Below, piece by piece: positions 44,082-52,972 of a DNA stretch of 64,000 nt. Every line of letters starts with the position of its first letter. The first letter of the stretch is position 1. Made by a program: the position numbers and the translations under genes. Under the pieces are notes generated by a model, which had not been told where the DNA came from, did not search any database, and saw nothing but the letters and a program-made list of their open reading frames with translations. Source of the DNA: Bacillota bacterium (lineage in GTDB: Bacteria; Bacillota; UBA4882; UBA8346); the NCBI GenBank assembly GCA_023435565.1, contig JAEYRN010000069.1, positions 1 through 64,000 on the forward strand, given 5' to 3'.

Positions 44082-45034
44082 CTGATACCGTCTTGATAAC
44101 CGGAGGACTTGGGTATGTTGGCGGCAGAGTCGTTAGTACTTTAGCCGATTATTCCCAATATAACCTAAGAATTACATCCCAAAGAGACCAAAGAAATTTG
44201 CCGGGATGGCTGAAAAAAGGCAGTATTATCAAGTTTGATATATGTTCCGAACAGAATTTAGATCAGCTTTGTCAAGGGGTCAAATATATTATTCATTTTG
44301 CGGCGCTGAATGAGATTGACAGTGCTAAAGATCCCCAAAAGGCTTTATTGGTAAATACACTCGGTACATTAAAATTGTTACAAGCTGCGGAAAGGGCCGG
44401 AGTTGAGCGGTTTATATATTTTTCTACGGCCCATATATATGGGGCGCCGTTGGTGGGTACCATTAGCGAGCAATCGGTTGCAAAACCGGTTCATCCATAT
44501 GCAATAACTCATTACGCAGCTGAACATTTTGTTTTAGCTTCGAATCATTATCAAAAACTTCAGGGGATTGTATTAAGGCTTTCAAATGGAATAGGCTCGC
44601 CCACAGATCCAAACGTAAACCGGTGGACTTTAATATCCAACGATCTTTGCCGCCAAGCCGTAACTGCCGGAAAATTGACACTTCGTTCCTCCGGCATGCA
44701 GCAGAGAGATTTTATTACATTACATGATGTTGGGAAAGCAGTGGTTCACTTTTTACAATTATCCCCTATACTCCTTGAAGACGGTTTATTTAATCTTGGA
44801 GGGAAAACTTCCATGAGAGTTATTGATTTGGCTAGGCATATAGCAGATAGATGTTATACGGTATTAGGATTTGAACCAAAAATTGAATATCCTGAACCTC
44901 AAGAAGGAGAAGTATCCAAAAATTTGGATTATCGCATAAACAAATTAGAGAGTACCGGTTTTACTTTAAGTGGTAATATTGACGATGAAATTGATGCAAC
45001 GCTTCGTTTATGCCAAAAAGCCTTTGGAGGTTAA
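44078..45034 (+). CDS. SDR sugar reductase with atypical active site
   Basis: A 318-residue NAD(P)-binding SDR. ITGGLGYVGGRVV (about 6-18) binds the cofactor, HFAALNEIDSAKDPQ follows, and YFSTAHIYGAP gives the serine/threonine region. The active-site tyrosine is in HPYAITHYAAEHF (about 144-156), where the usual YxxxK is YxxxH. It overlaps the cupin gene by ATGA, so it is probably the 4-keto reductase that finishes the CDP-6-deoxy sugar. The altered lysine could mean an unusual mechanism or a family with histidine at this place. Confidence 0.75.
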   Translation: MTDTVLITGGLGYVGGRVVSTLADYSQYNLRITSQRDQRNLPGWLKKGSIIKFDICSEQNLDQLCQGVKYIIHFAALNEIDSAKDPQKALLVNTLGTLKLLQAAERAGVERFIYFSTAHIYGAPLVGTISEQSVAKPVHPYAITHYAAEHFVLASNHYQKLQGIVLRLSNGIGSPTDPNVNRWTLISNDLCRQAVTAGKLTLRSSGMQQRDFITLHDVGKAVVHFLQLSPILLEDGLFNLGGKTSMRVIDLARHIADRCYTVLGFEPKIEYPEPQEGEVSKNLDYRINKLESTGFTLSGNIDDEIDATLRLCQKAFGG

Positions 45035-45038
45035 GTTT

Positions 45039-45947
45039 ATGATTGACGGCTCACCTGCTGTGACGGTTGTTATACCAACCTACAATCATGCTCATTTTTT
45101 AAAAAACGCTCTTCAATCGGTAATTAATCAAACCTTTATGAATTGGGAAGCAATAGTAATCAATAATTTTTCGGAAGATAACACCATTGAGGTTGTCAAT
45201 GGATTTGCCGATCCACGAATCCGATTGATTAATTATCATAATCATGGAATCATAGCATCTTCCCGTAACGAAGGTATCCGAGCGGCAAAGGCGGATTTGA
45301 TCGCTTTTTTAGATTCTGATGATCTTTGGCATCCTTTGAAATTAGAAAGATGTTTGGAGAAACTGACTCCCAATATTGATTTGGTATGCCATGGATTGCG
45401 CTTTATTAAAGATGGGGTGTTTTGGCGGGAAATGAAATACGGTCCCGAAAAAAAAGCTAGATTCGACAGCCTGCTTTACCGCGGGAATGCCCTTACGCCT
45501 TCGGCTGTGCTTTTAAGAAAGCAGTGTTTGCTAAAGGTGGGAGGATTTACTGAAGACATTAATTATGTGACTGCAGAGGACTATGATTTATGGTTAAAAT
45601 TGGCTAAAGAAAAGATTCATTTTCATTTCATCGATGATATTTTAGGAGACTATCAGTTACATAACGAAAATGCCAGTAAAGCCGTATTAAGGCAAATGAA
45701 AGCTTCATTGGAAGTTGTAAATTATCATTTCAACACCAATACAATTACCTTTTGGAGACATATTAAAATTAGATATCGCCGTGGCTTAATTCTCTATGGC
45801 GCAGCCCGTGGTTTCCAAAAGAGTGGGCAATATATTGAGGCCTTACAATATTTAGGGAAGAGTTTCATTATGTTTCCTTTTATTATACGCCTATATGCGG
45901 CATTAATAATAAATGTTTTTTTAATAATTAAGACTAAATTCCATTAA
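45039..45947 (+). CDS. Family 2 glycosyltransferase
   Basis: A 302-residue GT-A enzyme. VTVVIPTYNHAHFL (about 8-21), VINNFSEDNT (about 40-49), SRNEGIRAAKADLIAFLDSD (about 74-93) and LDSDDLWHP (about 90-98) are the motifs; TAEDYDLWLKLA (about 173-184) is the acceptor-side ED motif. ATG 45039 has GGAGG about 9 bases upstream and follows the reductase stop by 4 bases; an earlier in-frame start at 44970 would overlap the reductase and lacks a ribosome site. It probably transfers the CDP-derived sugar made by the genes just upstream (inference from order). Confidence 0.85.
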   Translation: MIDGSPAVTVVIPTYNHAHFLKNALQSVINQTFMNWEAIVINNFSEDNTIEVVNGFADPRIRLINYHNHGIIASSRNEGIRAAKADLIAFLDSDDLWHPLKLERCLEKLTPNIDLVCHGLRFIKDGVFWREMKYGPEKKARFDSLLYRGNALTPSAVLLRKQCLLKVGGFTEDINYVTAEDYDLWLKLAKEKIHFHFIDDILGDYQLHNENASKAVLRQMKASLEVVNYHFNTNTITFWRHIKIRYRRGLILYGAARGFQKSGQYIEALQYLGKSFIMFPFIIRLYAALIINVFLIIKTKFH

Positions 45948-46026
45948 ATAGTAATGGGATAATAGTGTGCATAGCAAAGTAGGTTAATTTTGAAATCAAC
46001 AAGAAAAATTTAGTATTAAAGGAAAG

Positions 46027-47502
46027 ATGATGGAAATTAAAAAATATATTGACTTAAATTATCTACTAAGGTTTGCTCATTTAATAGTAGTTGTTTTTGC
46101 ATTATTTGTTTATAAAGATAATAATGATTATGTGAACTCTGATACGATTTTACTTTTAATTGCTTTTTCTTTGGTTAATCAATTGATTTTGATTTTGGAG
46201 AAGAAGTACTCTGATCCATTTATTATGGTGTTAATGATCAATACATTTTTATTTTATATAGTGAGAATATTGACCCTAACCATTTCTCCCTGGTCAGTTG
46301 CTTTATCCAGATTTCCCTTTTCACCCGAACAATTAAATAGTTCGATTATTTTTATTATGATTGCTAATATTGCCATTGTTTCAGGGTTAATTGTTGCCAA
46401 ACGTAAAAAAGTCAGCGATATACAGAGTGAAAGTACTTTACCGGCTAGCCCAGGACCAATATTTATTATTTTATTAATTTCATTGTTTTTAAACTTTTCT
46501 ACTGTCCTTAAGGTTGGTTTATTATCCAGACTGGCCGGTTTTATTAATTCTTATTTTATTAATATACAATTATTATTGCTTTTTACAGTTATCTATCTTT
46601 TTGTTGGATATAAGCATATAGGGAAGATGTATCGATTTATTCTTATTAACTTAATTATGGTTTATATAATATTGATTACTTTGACCGGAAGCAGGTCGGC
46701 GTTATTAACAATAAACATCTTTATCCTAATTGGACTGCTGGTTGTTTTTCAACGAATAAAACTTAATACCAAGATTTTAGTCATAATTCCCATTATAATA
46801 GTGGGTTCGGTTGTATTATTCTTAATTGCTACCCATATTCGAAAGCAAGATATTGAGCGTCTAATTATCTCAACTAAACAGTTGGATATAGTTAAAAATT
46901 ATTCTATTGATAATAGCAATGATAATAAAGATCTGTTTGAAGAACTAAAAACTAAATTAAGCCCGGTATTCGACCGAGCCGGTTACCTTGATTACACTGC
47001 CGGCATTATATCCAACAATGAGAAATATAGTAAAGTCATTAATGTAGAATATTATTATAAAAGTTTTATTGACAATGTTATTTCCCCCGGATTTAATATA
47101 TTTAATGCCCCTAAGGTTTCAAATGCCCTAAGGGGTGTTTATGCTGGTTTCTCTGAATTTACCTATAAGGAGCTATCCGTTGCCTACCAATCGGATATGT
47201 TGACTTTATATGGAGAGTATTACGTTATGTTCGCCGGATATTTTTCAATATTTGTAATGTTTATTTTTTCTTTAATTTTTCAGAGAATATATTTGTCTAT
47301 AAAGTGTCGTGATATATATATTAAATATATATATAGAGCTTTATTATTATTTGTTTATTATACTTGGATTAACAGTTTTGGAATGGACTGGCTTATTGCG
47401 GATTTAGTTAGTGTTTTAATTACTATTATTTTATTTCAAGGTTTCTATAAAATGAGGATTATTAATGCCAATAATGAAATATGTGGGGTTAATAATCGAT
47501 GA
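46027..47502 (+). CDS. O-antigen polymerase-like membrane protein (Wzy candidate)
   Basis: A 491-residue membrane protein with about ten to twelve helices and a long soluble loop at about 265-375. ITLTGSRSALLTINIFILIG (about 217-236) matches the conserved GSR/K segment of repeat-unit polymerases (Wzy/EpsG-like), and the GEYYVMFAGYFSIFVMF helix near 398-414 also fits. It would polymerise flipped repeat units outside the inner membrane. ATG 46027 or 46030 follows AAAGGA. Wzy proteins diverge widely, so the call rests on topology, the GSR motif and context. Confidence 0.75.
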   Translation: MMEIKKYIDLNYLLRFAHLIVVVFALFVYKDNNDYVNSDTILLLIAFSLVNQLILILEKKYSDPFIMVLMINTFLFYIVRILTLTISPWSVALSRFPFSPEQLNSSIIFIMIANIAIVSGLIVAKRKKVSDIQSESTLPASPGPIFIILLISLFLNFSTVLKVGLLSRLAGFINSYFINIQLLLLFTVIYLFVGYKHIGKMYRFILINLIMVYIILITLTGSRSALLTINIFILIGLLVVFQRIKLNTKILVIIPIIIVGSVVLFLIATHIRKQDIERLIISTKQLDIVKNYSIDNSNDNKDLFEELKTKLSPVFDRAGYLDYTAGIISNNEKYSKVINVEYYYKSFIDNVISPGFNIFNAPKVSNALRGVYAGFSEFTYKELSVAYQSDMLTLYGEYYVMFAGYFSIFVMFIFSLIFQRIYLSIKCRDIYIKYIYRALLLFVYYTWINSFGMDWLIADLVSVLITIILFQGFYKMRIINANNEICGVNNR

Positions 47503-47526
47503 TTAATGTAACAGGAGTAATTTTAT

Positions 47527-48468
47527 ATGAGTATTGATAGAAAAATAGCCTGTGTAACGGGCGCTTCCGGAATGATTGGGAGCCGAATTATTTCCAATTT
47601 GATTAATAATGGTTATCGTGTCAGGGCGTTAAGTAGAAGTAAGCATTTTGATAACTCAGAAGTGGAAAGTTTTATTGGTAATCTTGAGGACCGGGAATTG
47701 TTAAAGTCCTTTGTAAAAGGGGCTAGTTACTTGTTTCATTGCGCCGCTGAACTTAATGATGAAACTAGAATGTGGGATGTCAACTTTGAAGAAACTAAAA
47801 TATTACAAGAAATCGCCGAAAAATCAAGTATTGAGTATTTTTGTTATATAAGCAGCGCCGGAGTAATCGGTTTAACCAATCTTACCTGGATAGATGAAGA
47901 TAGTCTTTGCAGACCACAAAATACTTACGAAAGAAGTAAATGGGAGGCTGAAAAATTTTTACTTGAAAGTAGCGGGACTTATAAATTAGTTATTCTCCGT
48001 CCAACTAATGTAATCGATGACAACCGCCCCGGAGCTCTTGGATATCCAATTCGGCATACACTAAAGGATCGGTTATTGGTGTTTCTAAAAGGTGGAGAAT
48101 GCGCTCATTTAGTGCATGCAGAAGACGTAGCCACCGCAGCGATATATTTTACATCCTACCCCCTTAATAAGCCCGAATGTTTTTTTGTCTCTTGTGACAG
48201 TGAATCATTGAATACCTTTGCCGGATTGTGGTCTTTATATAAAGCTGTTCGAAGAAAGGATTCAACTAAGGAGGTATATCCGGTATTACATCTCCCGCTT
48301 TTCATTCCCTGGCTTCTTCGTTCGATATGGAGAGGTAAACGAAATATGGGAAATGTACGTTATTCCTCTCAAAAGTTATTATCCACCGGTTTCAAATTTC
48401 CACTTGGAATAAAGGGAGCAATAGAACGGATTTGCGAAACCGATGTTTTGGCTAAGGAACAATCATGA
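47527..48468 (+). CDS. NAD-dependent epimerase/dehydratase (SDR)
   Basis: A 313-residue extended SDR. VTGASGMIGSRIISNL (about 9-24) is the cofactor loop, HCAAELNDETRMWDVN follows, CYISSAGVIG gives the serine and YERSKWEAEKF the Tyr and Lys. The proline-rich C-terminal part (LPLFIPWLLRSIWRGK) is typical of sterol dehydrogenase-like or 4-keto reductase SDRs in glycan clusters. AGGAG precedes ATG 47527, and its stop overlaps the next glycosyltransferase by ATGA. The substrate is unknown; reduction of a UDP-4-keto sugar is possible. Confidence 0.75.
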   Translation: MSIDRKIACVTGASGMIGSRIISNLINNGYRVRALSRSKHFDNSEVESFIGNLEDRELLKSFVKGASYLFHCAAELNDETRMWDVNFEETKILQEIAEKSSIEYFCYISSAGVIGLTNLTWIDEDSLCRPQNTYERSKWEAEKFLLESSGTYKLVILRPTNVIDDNRPGALGYPIRHTLKDRLLVFLKGGECAHLVHAEDVATAAIYFTSYPLNKPECFFVSCDSESLNTFAGLWSLYKAVRRKDSTKEVYPVLHLPLFIPWLLRSIWRGKRNMGNVRYSSQKLLSTGFKFPLGIKGAIERICETDVLAKEQS

Positions 48469-49586
48469 AAATATTGAATGTAAATTATGTGCTTGATCCC
48501 GTAAGTGGAGGTGGCACGGCCCAACGAACTATTCAAATGAGTCAGTTTTTAATTAAAGCCGGTTTGCAATGTACAATCCTGACAACCGATGTTGGATATG
48601 GTAATTTTCCGGACTTAATCAGCGGAGAAATTATTGCTTTACCAACTTTATGGAAGCGTTTTTATTTCCCTCAAGTTTCTTATAAAAAAATAGTTAAAAT
48701 TGTTAAAAATCATGATGTGATTCATTTAATGGGACATTGGAATGTTATTAATGTTTTGGTCTATTTCGCGGCAAAAAAACTAAACAAGCCGTATATTGTT
48801 TGTCCCGCAGGAGCGCTACCAATTTATGGGAGATCCAAAATTATTAAAAAAATATATAATTGGATTATTGGTAAAAGAATTATTCAAGAGGCTAATGGAC
48901 ATGTTGCGATTACTATGGATGAGGTTAATCAATTCGAGGTTTATGGTGTTTCTCCCGACAAAACCACCGTTATTCCTAATGGGATTAATCCACAGAACTT
49001 CTTGGTAAAAGAGGATAAGGAATTTCGCTCTAAATACCATTTAGGTATGAATCCGTATATATTGTTCATTGGACGTTTAAATATAATCAAGGGTCCGGAT
49101 TTACTATTAAGGGCTTTTGGCAATTTAAAGGACAAAATTCCAGGTATTGATTTAGTATTTGTTGGGCCCGAAGAAGGAATGCTGCCGGTTTTAAAAGAAA
49201 TTGTTATGGAGTATGACATTAAGGATAGAGTTCATTTTTTAGGTTTTTTGGGTGGAACCGATAAATCAATGGCATACCATGCTAGTGAACTTTTAGTAAT
49301 ACCTTCCCGGCAGGAAGCAATGTCAATGGTAGTATTGGAAGCAGGTGTTACCGGAACGCCTGTTTTACTTACTGATCAGTGTGGTTTTGATGAAGTGGCT
49401 TCTATTGATGGGGGAAAAGTAGTTTCTGCTTCCGTAGAAGGGTTAGAAAAAGGAATTTTAGAATTGTTACATGATACGAAAAGATTGAAGGAAATGGGTT
49501 TGAATTTGGGAAAATATATTTTAAATAAATATACGTGGGATTCTATTGTCCAAAAATATATTTTTCTATTTAATAAAGTGTATTAA
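48465..49586 (+). CDS. Family 4 glycosyltransferase
   Basis: A 373-residue GT-B enzyme. The N-terminal domain begins with NVNYVLDPVSGGGTAQRTIQ and has VIHLMGHWNV (about 87-96). The C-terminal domain has ILFIGRLNIIKGPDLLLRAF (about 199-218), VHFLGFLGGTDK and the retaining-enzyme motif PSRQEAMSMVVLEAGVTGTP (about 279-298), with the Glu-x7-Glu pattern in EAMSMVVLE. It is coupled to the SDR upstream. No membrane helix. Specificity cannot be stated. Confidence 0.87.
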   Translation: MKILNVNYVLDPVSGGGTAQRTIQMSQFLIKAGLQCTILTTDVGYGNFPDLISGEIIALPTLWKRFYFPQVSYKKIVKIVKNHDVIHLMGHWNVINVLVYFAAKKLNKPYIVCPAGALPIYGRSKIIKKIYNWIIGKRIIQEANGHVAITMDEVNQFEVYGVSPDKTTVIPNGINPQNFLVKEDKEFRSKYHLGMNPYILFIGRLNIIKGPDLLLRAFGNLKDKIPGIDLVFVGPEEGMLPVLKEIVMEYDIKDRVHFLGFLGGTDKSMAYHASELLVIPSRQEAMSMVVLEAGVTGTPVLLTDQCGFDEVASIDGGKVVSASVEGLEKGILELLHDTKRLKEMGLNLGKYILNKYTWDSIVQKYIFLFNKVY

Positions 49587-49620
49587 TAAAAATGTCTTTC
49601 TTTTTTGCCTGGGAGGTAGG

Positions 49621-50850
49621 ATGAGAGTTCTGATAATATCACAGTATTTCTGGCCGGAAAGCTTTCGAATAAATGATCTTGCCTTGGGTTTAAAGGAAAG
49701 AGGCCATGATATTGAAGTTTTAACGGGGATACCAAACTATCCCAGTGGAAAAATTTTTCCCGGATATGGTTTTTTTAAAAAACTAAATGAAGATTATCAT
49801 GGAGTAAAAGTTCATCGAGTTCCCTTAATTCCCCGATATAATGGAAAAAGCTGGAATTTAGTATTAAATTATATATCATTCACACTATTTTCGTGTTTTA
49901 GCGTTTTATTTTATTTAATAAGAAAATATGACCTGATTTTTGTTTGTCAGTATTCACCCGTTACAGTTGGTTTACCGGCAGTAATAATAAAAAAAATTAA
50001 AAAGACCCCCATTTTATTTTGGGTTCAAGACCTTTGGCCGGAGAGTCTTTCTGCGACAGGAGCTGTTAAATCCTCAATAATTCTGAATATAGTAAGGAAG
50101 TTTGTTTGTTTTATTTATAATAATTGCGATCGTATTTTAATTCAATCAAAGGCTTTTCTTTCATATCTAAAAAACGAAGGAATACATGAAACCCGAATTT
50201 GTTATTTTCCTAACTGGGCGGAAGAACTTTATCAACCAATATTGCAAGAAGCCGAAAAGTTGCCTACAGAAATCAATTTACCGGGAGGTTTCCGGATTAT
50301 GTTTGCCGGGAATATTGGAACTGCCCAAGACTTTCGAACTATCCTAACTGCTGCCGAATTACTTAGGGATAATTCCAAAATACATTGGCTGATTTTAGGA
50401 GAAGGACGTATGTCAAAGTGGGTGGAAGAGCAGATATCAAAAAGAGGATTAAGTGAAGTCTTTCATATGCTGGGCAAGCATCCGGTTGAAGAAATGCCGT
50501 CGTATTTTTCTTTAGCTGATACAATGTTGGTAACACTTAAACGAGAACCTATTTTTGCCTTAACAATTCCTTCAAAGGTTCAATCTTATTTAGCTTGCGG
50601 TAAGCCCATAATTGCCGCCCTTGATGGAGAAGGCGCAAGAATTATTGAGGAGTCGGGGGCAGGGTTAGTTTGTCCGGCTGAGGACCCCGAACGTTTGGCC
50701 CAAATTGTATTGGAAATGTATAGGAAGAGCCATAACGAACGTATCGAAATGGGGTTATTGGGTAGAAAATATTATGAAACAAATTTTGAAAGGAAAATGT
50801 TAATAAATCACTTAGAGAATTGGATGCAGGAAATGGTTACAATTTTATAG
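49621..50850 (+). CDS. Family 4 glycosyltransferase (WbuB-like)
   Basis: A 409-residue GT-B enzyme. ISQYFWPESFRINDLALGL (about 6-24), TGIPNYPSGKIFPGYG (about 40-55) and FWVQDLWPESL (about 138-148) are characteristic of WbuB/WcaI-type transferases, which in E. coli transfer L-FucNAc. The C-terminal domain has IMFAGNIGTAQDF and PSKVQSYLACGKPIIAALDG. ATG 49621 follows GGGAGG by 6 bases; an in-frame start at 49546 would lie inside the previous gene. The three following genes make a UDP-N-acetyl-6-deoxy-L-hexosamine, which supports an L-FucNAc, L-QuiNAc or L-RhaNAc substrate. Confidence 0.85.
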   Translation: MRVLIISQYFWPESFRINDLALGLKERGHDIEVLTGIPNYPSGKIFPGYGFFKKLNEDYHGVKVHRVPLIPRYNGKSWNLVLNYISFTLFSCFSVLFYLIRKYDLIFVCQYSPVTVGLPAVIIKKIKKTPILFWVQDLWPESLSATGAVKSSIILNIVRKFVCFIYNNCDRILIQSKAFLSYLKNEGIHETRICYFPNWAEELYQPILQEAEKLPTEINLPGGFRIMFAGNIGTAQDFRTILTAAELLRDNSKIHWLILGEGRMSKWVEEQISKRGLSEVFHMLGKHPVEEMPSYFSLADTMLVTLKREPIFALTIPSKVQSYLACGKPIIAALDGEGARIIEESGAGLVCPAEDPERLAQIVLEMYRKSHNERIEMGLLGRKYYETNFERKMLINHLENWMQEMVTIL

Positions 50851-50896
50851 AATATGGCTGTTAAATCTAATTTAATTGATGTTCTGGGGGCTAATA

Positions 50897-51790
50897 ATGG
50901 ACACCACAAAAGTTTTGATTCTTGGGGGAACTGGAATGCTTGGACACGTTCTATTTACCCAACTTTCCCAAAATCCAAGTCTAAATGTTTTTTCTACTGT
51001 GCGGAGTAGCTCAGAAGGTTTTTCTGATAATTTACCTCCAAAATTAGTATCAAAAATTAGACCGTATGTTGATGCCAATGATTTTGATACGGTAACCCGG
51101 GCTTTGGCAGCAATCCAACCGGATATTGTAATAAATTGTATTGGACTAGTGAAACAACTTCCGATTGCCGGAGATCCTCTTTCTGCAATCACGGTAAATT
51201 CACAAATGCCTCATCGAGTATCATTGATCTGCCGTGCCGCAAAAGCAAGATTAATTCATATCAGCACCGACTGTGTTTTTGATGGCCGAAAGGGAAATTA
51301 TACCGAACAAGATTTAGCTAACGCAACTGATCTATATGGGAGAACTAAGTTCTTAGGAGAGGTTTCTTACCCTCATTGTGTTACATTACGGACTTCCATT
51401 ATTGGACATGAATTAAGAGGTAAACATGGTATCGTTGAATGGTTTCTAGCTCAGAAGGGGAGTATTAAAGGTTATACAAAAGCTATATTTTCGGGAGTCA
51501 CAACACTGGAAATGGCTAAAGTAATAAATGACTATGTAATCCCGAATCAAGATTTGAATGGGGTTTATCAAGTGTCTACATCTCCTATTTCAAAATTTGA
51601 TTTACTGAAGCTGTTAGCATCAGTTTACAAGAGGGATATTGAAATTGAACCTTATGATGGTTATTGTATTGACCGTTCTCTGAATTCATCACTCTTTAAC
51701 CGAAAGACAGGATATATGCCTCCTTTCTGGCCGGAACTTATTGATAATATGTATAAGGATTTTATTGCATCTCCTTTATATCGAAAATAA
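50897..51790 (+). CDS. RmlD-like UDP-4-keto-6-deoxy-L-hexosamine reductase (WbvR/QnlA-like)
   Basis: A 297-residue reductase with an RmlD-type fold. LILGGTGMLGHVLF (about 7-20) binds NAD(P)H, INCIGLVKQLP, HISTDCVFDGRKG and YGRTKFLGE carry the catalytic Thr, Tyr and Lys. It lacks the C-terminal cupin of FnlB/CapF-type reductases (about 370 residues), so it fits the WbvR/QnlA group of the L-RhaNAc and L-QuiNAc route better than the L-FucNAc route. ATG 50897 follows GGGGG. Its partners are the two genes downstream. Confidence 0.78.
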   Translation: MDTTKVLILGGTGMLGHVLFTQLSQNPSLNVFSTVRSSSEGFSDNLPPKLVSKIRPYVDANDFDTVTRALAAIQPDIVINCIGLVKQLPIAGDPLSAITVNSQMPHRVSLICRAAKARLIHISTDCVFDGRKGNYTEQDLANATDLYGRTKFLGEVSYPHCVTLRTSIIGHELRGKHGIVEWFLAQKGSIKGYTKAIFSGVTTLEMAKVINDYVIPNQDLNGVYQVSTSPISKFDLLKLLASVYKRDIEIEPYDGYCIDRSLNSSLFNRKTGYMPPFWPELIDNMYKDFIASPLYRK

Positions 51791-51860
51791 GGGTATTTAT
51801 TTTATAGTCTTTTATAAGTATGCTATTTAAAAAACTATATCAATAATTGAGGTATGATAA

Positions 51861-52928
51861 ATGAATATTTTAGAAAACAAATCAATTTTAATCACCGGAG
51901 GGACCGGTTCCTTAGGTAAGACGCTTGTGCGACGGATATTGAGCGGAGAATTGGGGACGCCTAAGAAAGTTATAGTATTTTCGCGTGATGAGGCCAAACA
52001 GCATGATATGAGAGTATCGTATTTAAATAAACTGGTCACTACAGATGAAGTAATTTATCATAATTTCAAGAATATATTGGAGTTTCGAATTGGTGATGTC
52101 AGAAATTTCGGAGATATTTGTTCGGCAATAAAAGATGCGGATATTGTAGTCAACGCGGCGGCATTGAAACAAGTGCCGACATGTGAATATTTTCCAATGC
52201 AGGCTGTTTTGACGAACTGTACTGGGGCATCAAATATAACACGGGCTATTGAGGAAAACGGATATCAGGTTGATACCGTTGTGGGAATAAGTACTGATAA
52301 GGCTTGTAAACCTATCAATGTAATGGGAATGACCAAGGCGATTCAAGAAAGAATCTTTATTTCGGCAAATATTCTTAACCCAAAAACCCGGTTTATCTGC
52401 GTTCGTTATGGAAATGTTTTAGCATCCCGTGGATCCGTAATCCCATTATTTCTTGATCAAATTAAGAATGGCGGTCCCGTAACTGTAACCGTTCCTGAGA
52501 TGACTCGATTCTTATTAACTTTAAATCAAGCTGTTGATACGGTATTTGCAGCCTTAGAACATGCCGGACGGGGTGAGACTTTTGTCCCAAACGCTCCCTC
52601 GGCTAAAGTTATCGATATCGCAAGAGCTTTGATTGGCAACCGAAAAATTGATATTAAGATTACTGGTATTAGACCTGGTGAAAAAATGCATGAAATTATG
52701 GTTTCCGAAGAAGAGGCAAATCACTGCATTAAAAAAGATAATTATTACGCTATTTTATCTATGTTACCAGAACTTAGTGATAATAGCACTGAGCTCAAGA
52801 ATGCCTTATCAAAAGAATTCAGTTCGGGTGATTCAGTGCTTGATTTGGAGGGAACTATTGAACTGCTGGACAGAAATAAATTGAGGCTTGAAGATAATTT
52901 TTCGCAAACGGAAGAATTATTACGATAA
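51861..52928 (+). CDS. UDP-GlcNAc 4,6-dehydratase/5-epimerase (WbjB/FnlA/CapE type)
   Basis: A 355-residue SDR that inverts C5 while forming the 4-keto-6-deoxy sugar, the first step to L-FucNAc, L-RhaNAc and L-QuiNAc. ITGGTGSLGKTLVRRIL (about 10-26), VVNAAALKQVPTCEY, GISTDKACKPINVMGMTK (with the Met-x3-Lys active site) and RYGNVLASRGSVIPLF are diagnostic for the soluble WbjB type. It is the soluble counterpart of the long membrane dehydratase at 6516. A 71-base gap separates it from the reductase. Confidence 0.92.
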   Translation: MNILENKSILITGGTGSLGKTLVRRILSGELGTPKKVIVFSRDEAKQHDMRVSYLNKLVTTDEVIYHNFKNILEFRIGDVRNFGDICSAIKDADIVVNAAALKQVPTCEYFPMQAVLTNCTGASNITRAIEENGYQVDTVVGISTDKACKPINVMGMTKAIQERIFISANILNPKTRFICVRYGNVLASRGSVIPLFLDQIKNGGPVTVTVPEMTRFLLTLNQAVDTVFAALEHAGRGETFVPNAPSAKVIDIARALIGNRKIDIKITGIRPGEKMHEIMVSEEEANHCIKKDNYYAILSMLPELSDNSTELKNALSKEFSSGDSVLDLEGTIELLDRNKLRLEDNFSQTEELLR

Positions 52929-52972
52929 TATTTATTCAGCTTGGACACTCTTTAAAGAGAGGAATTATTAAA

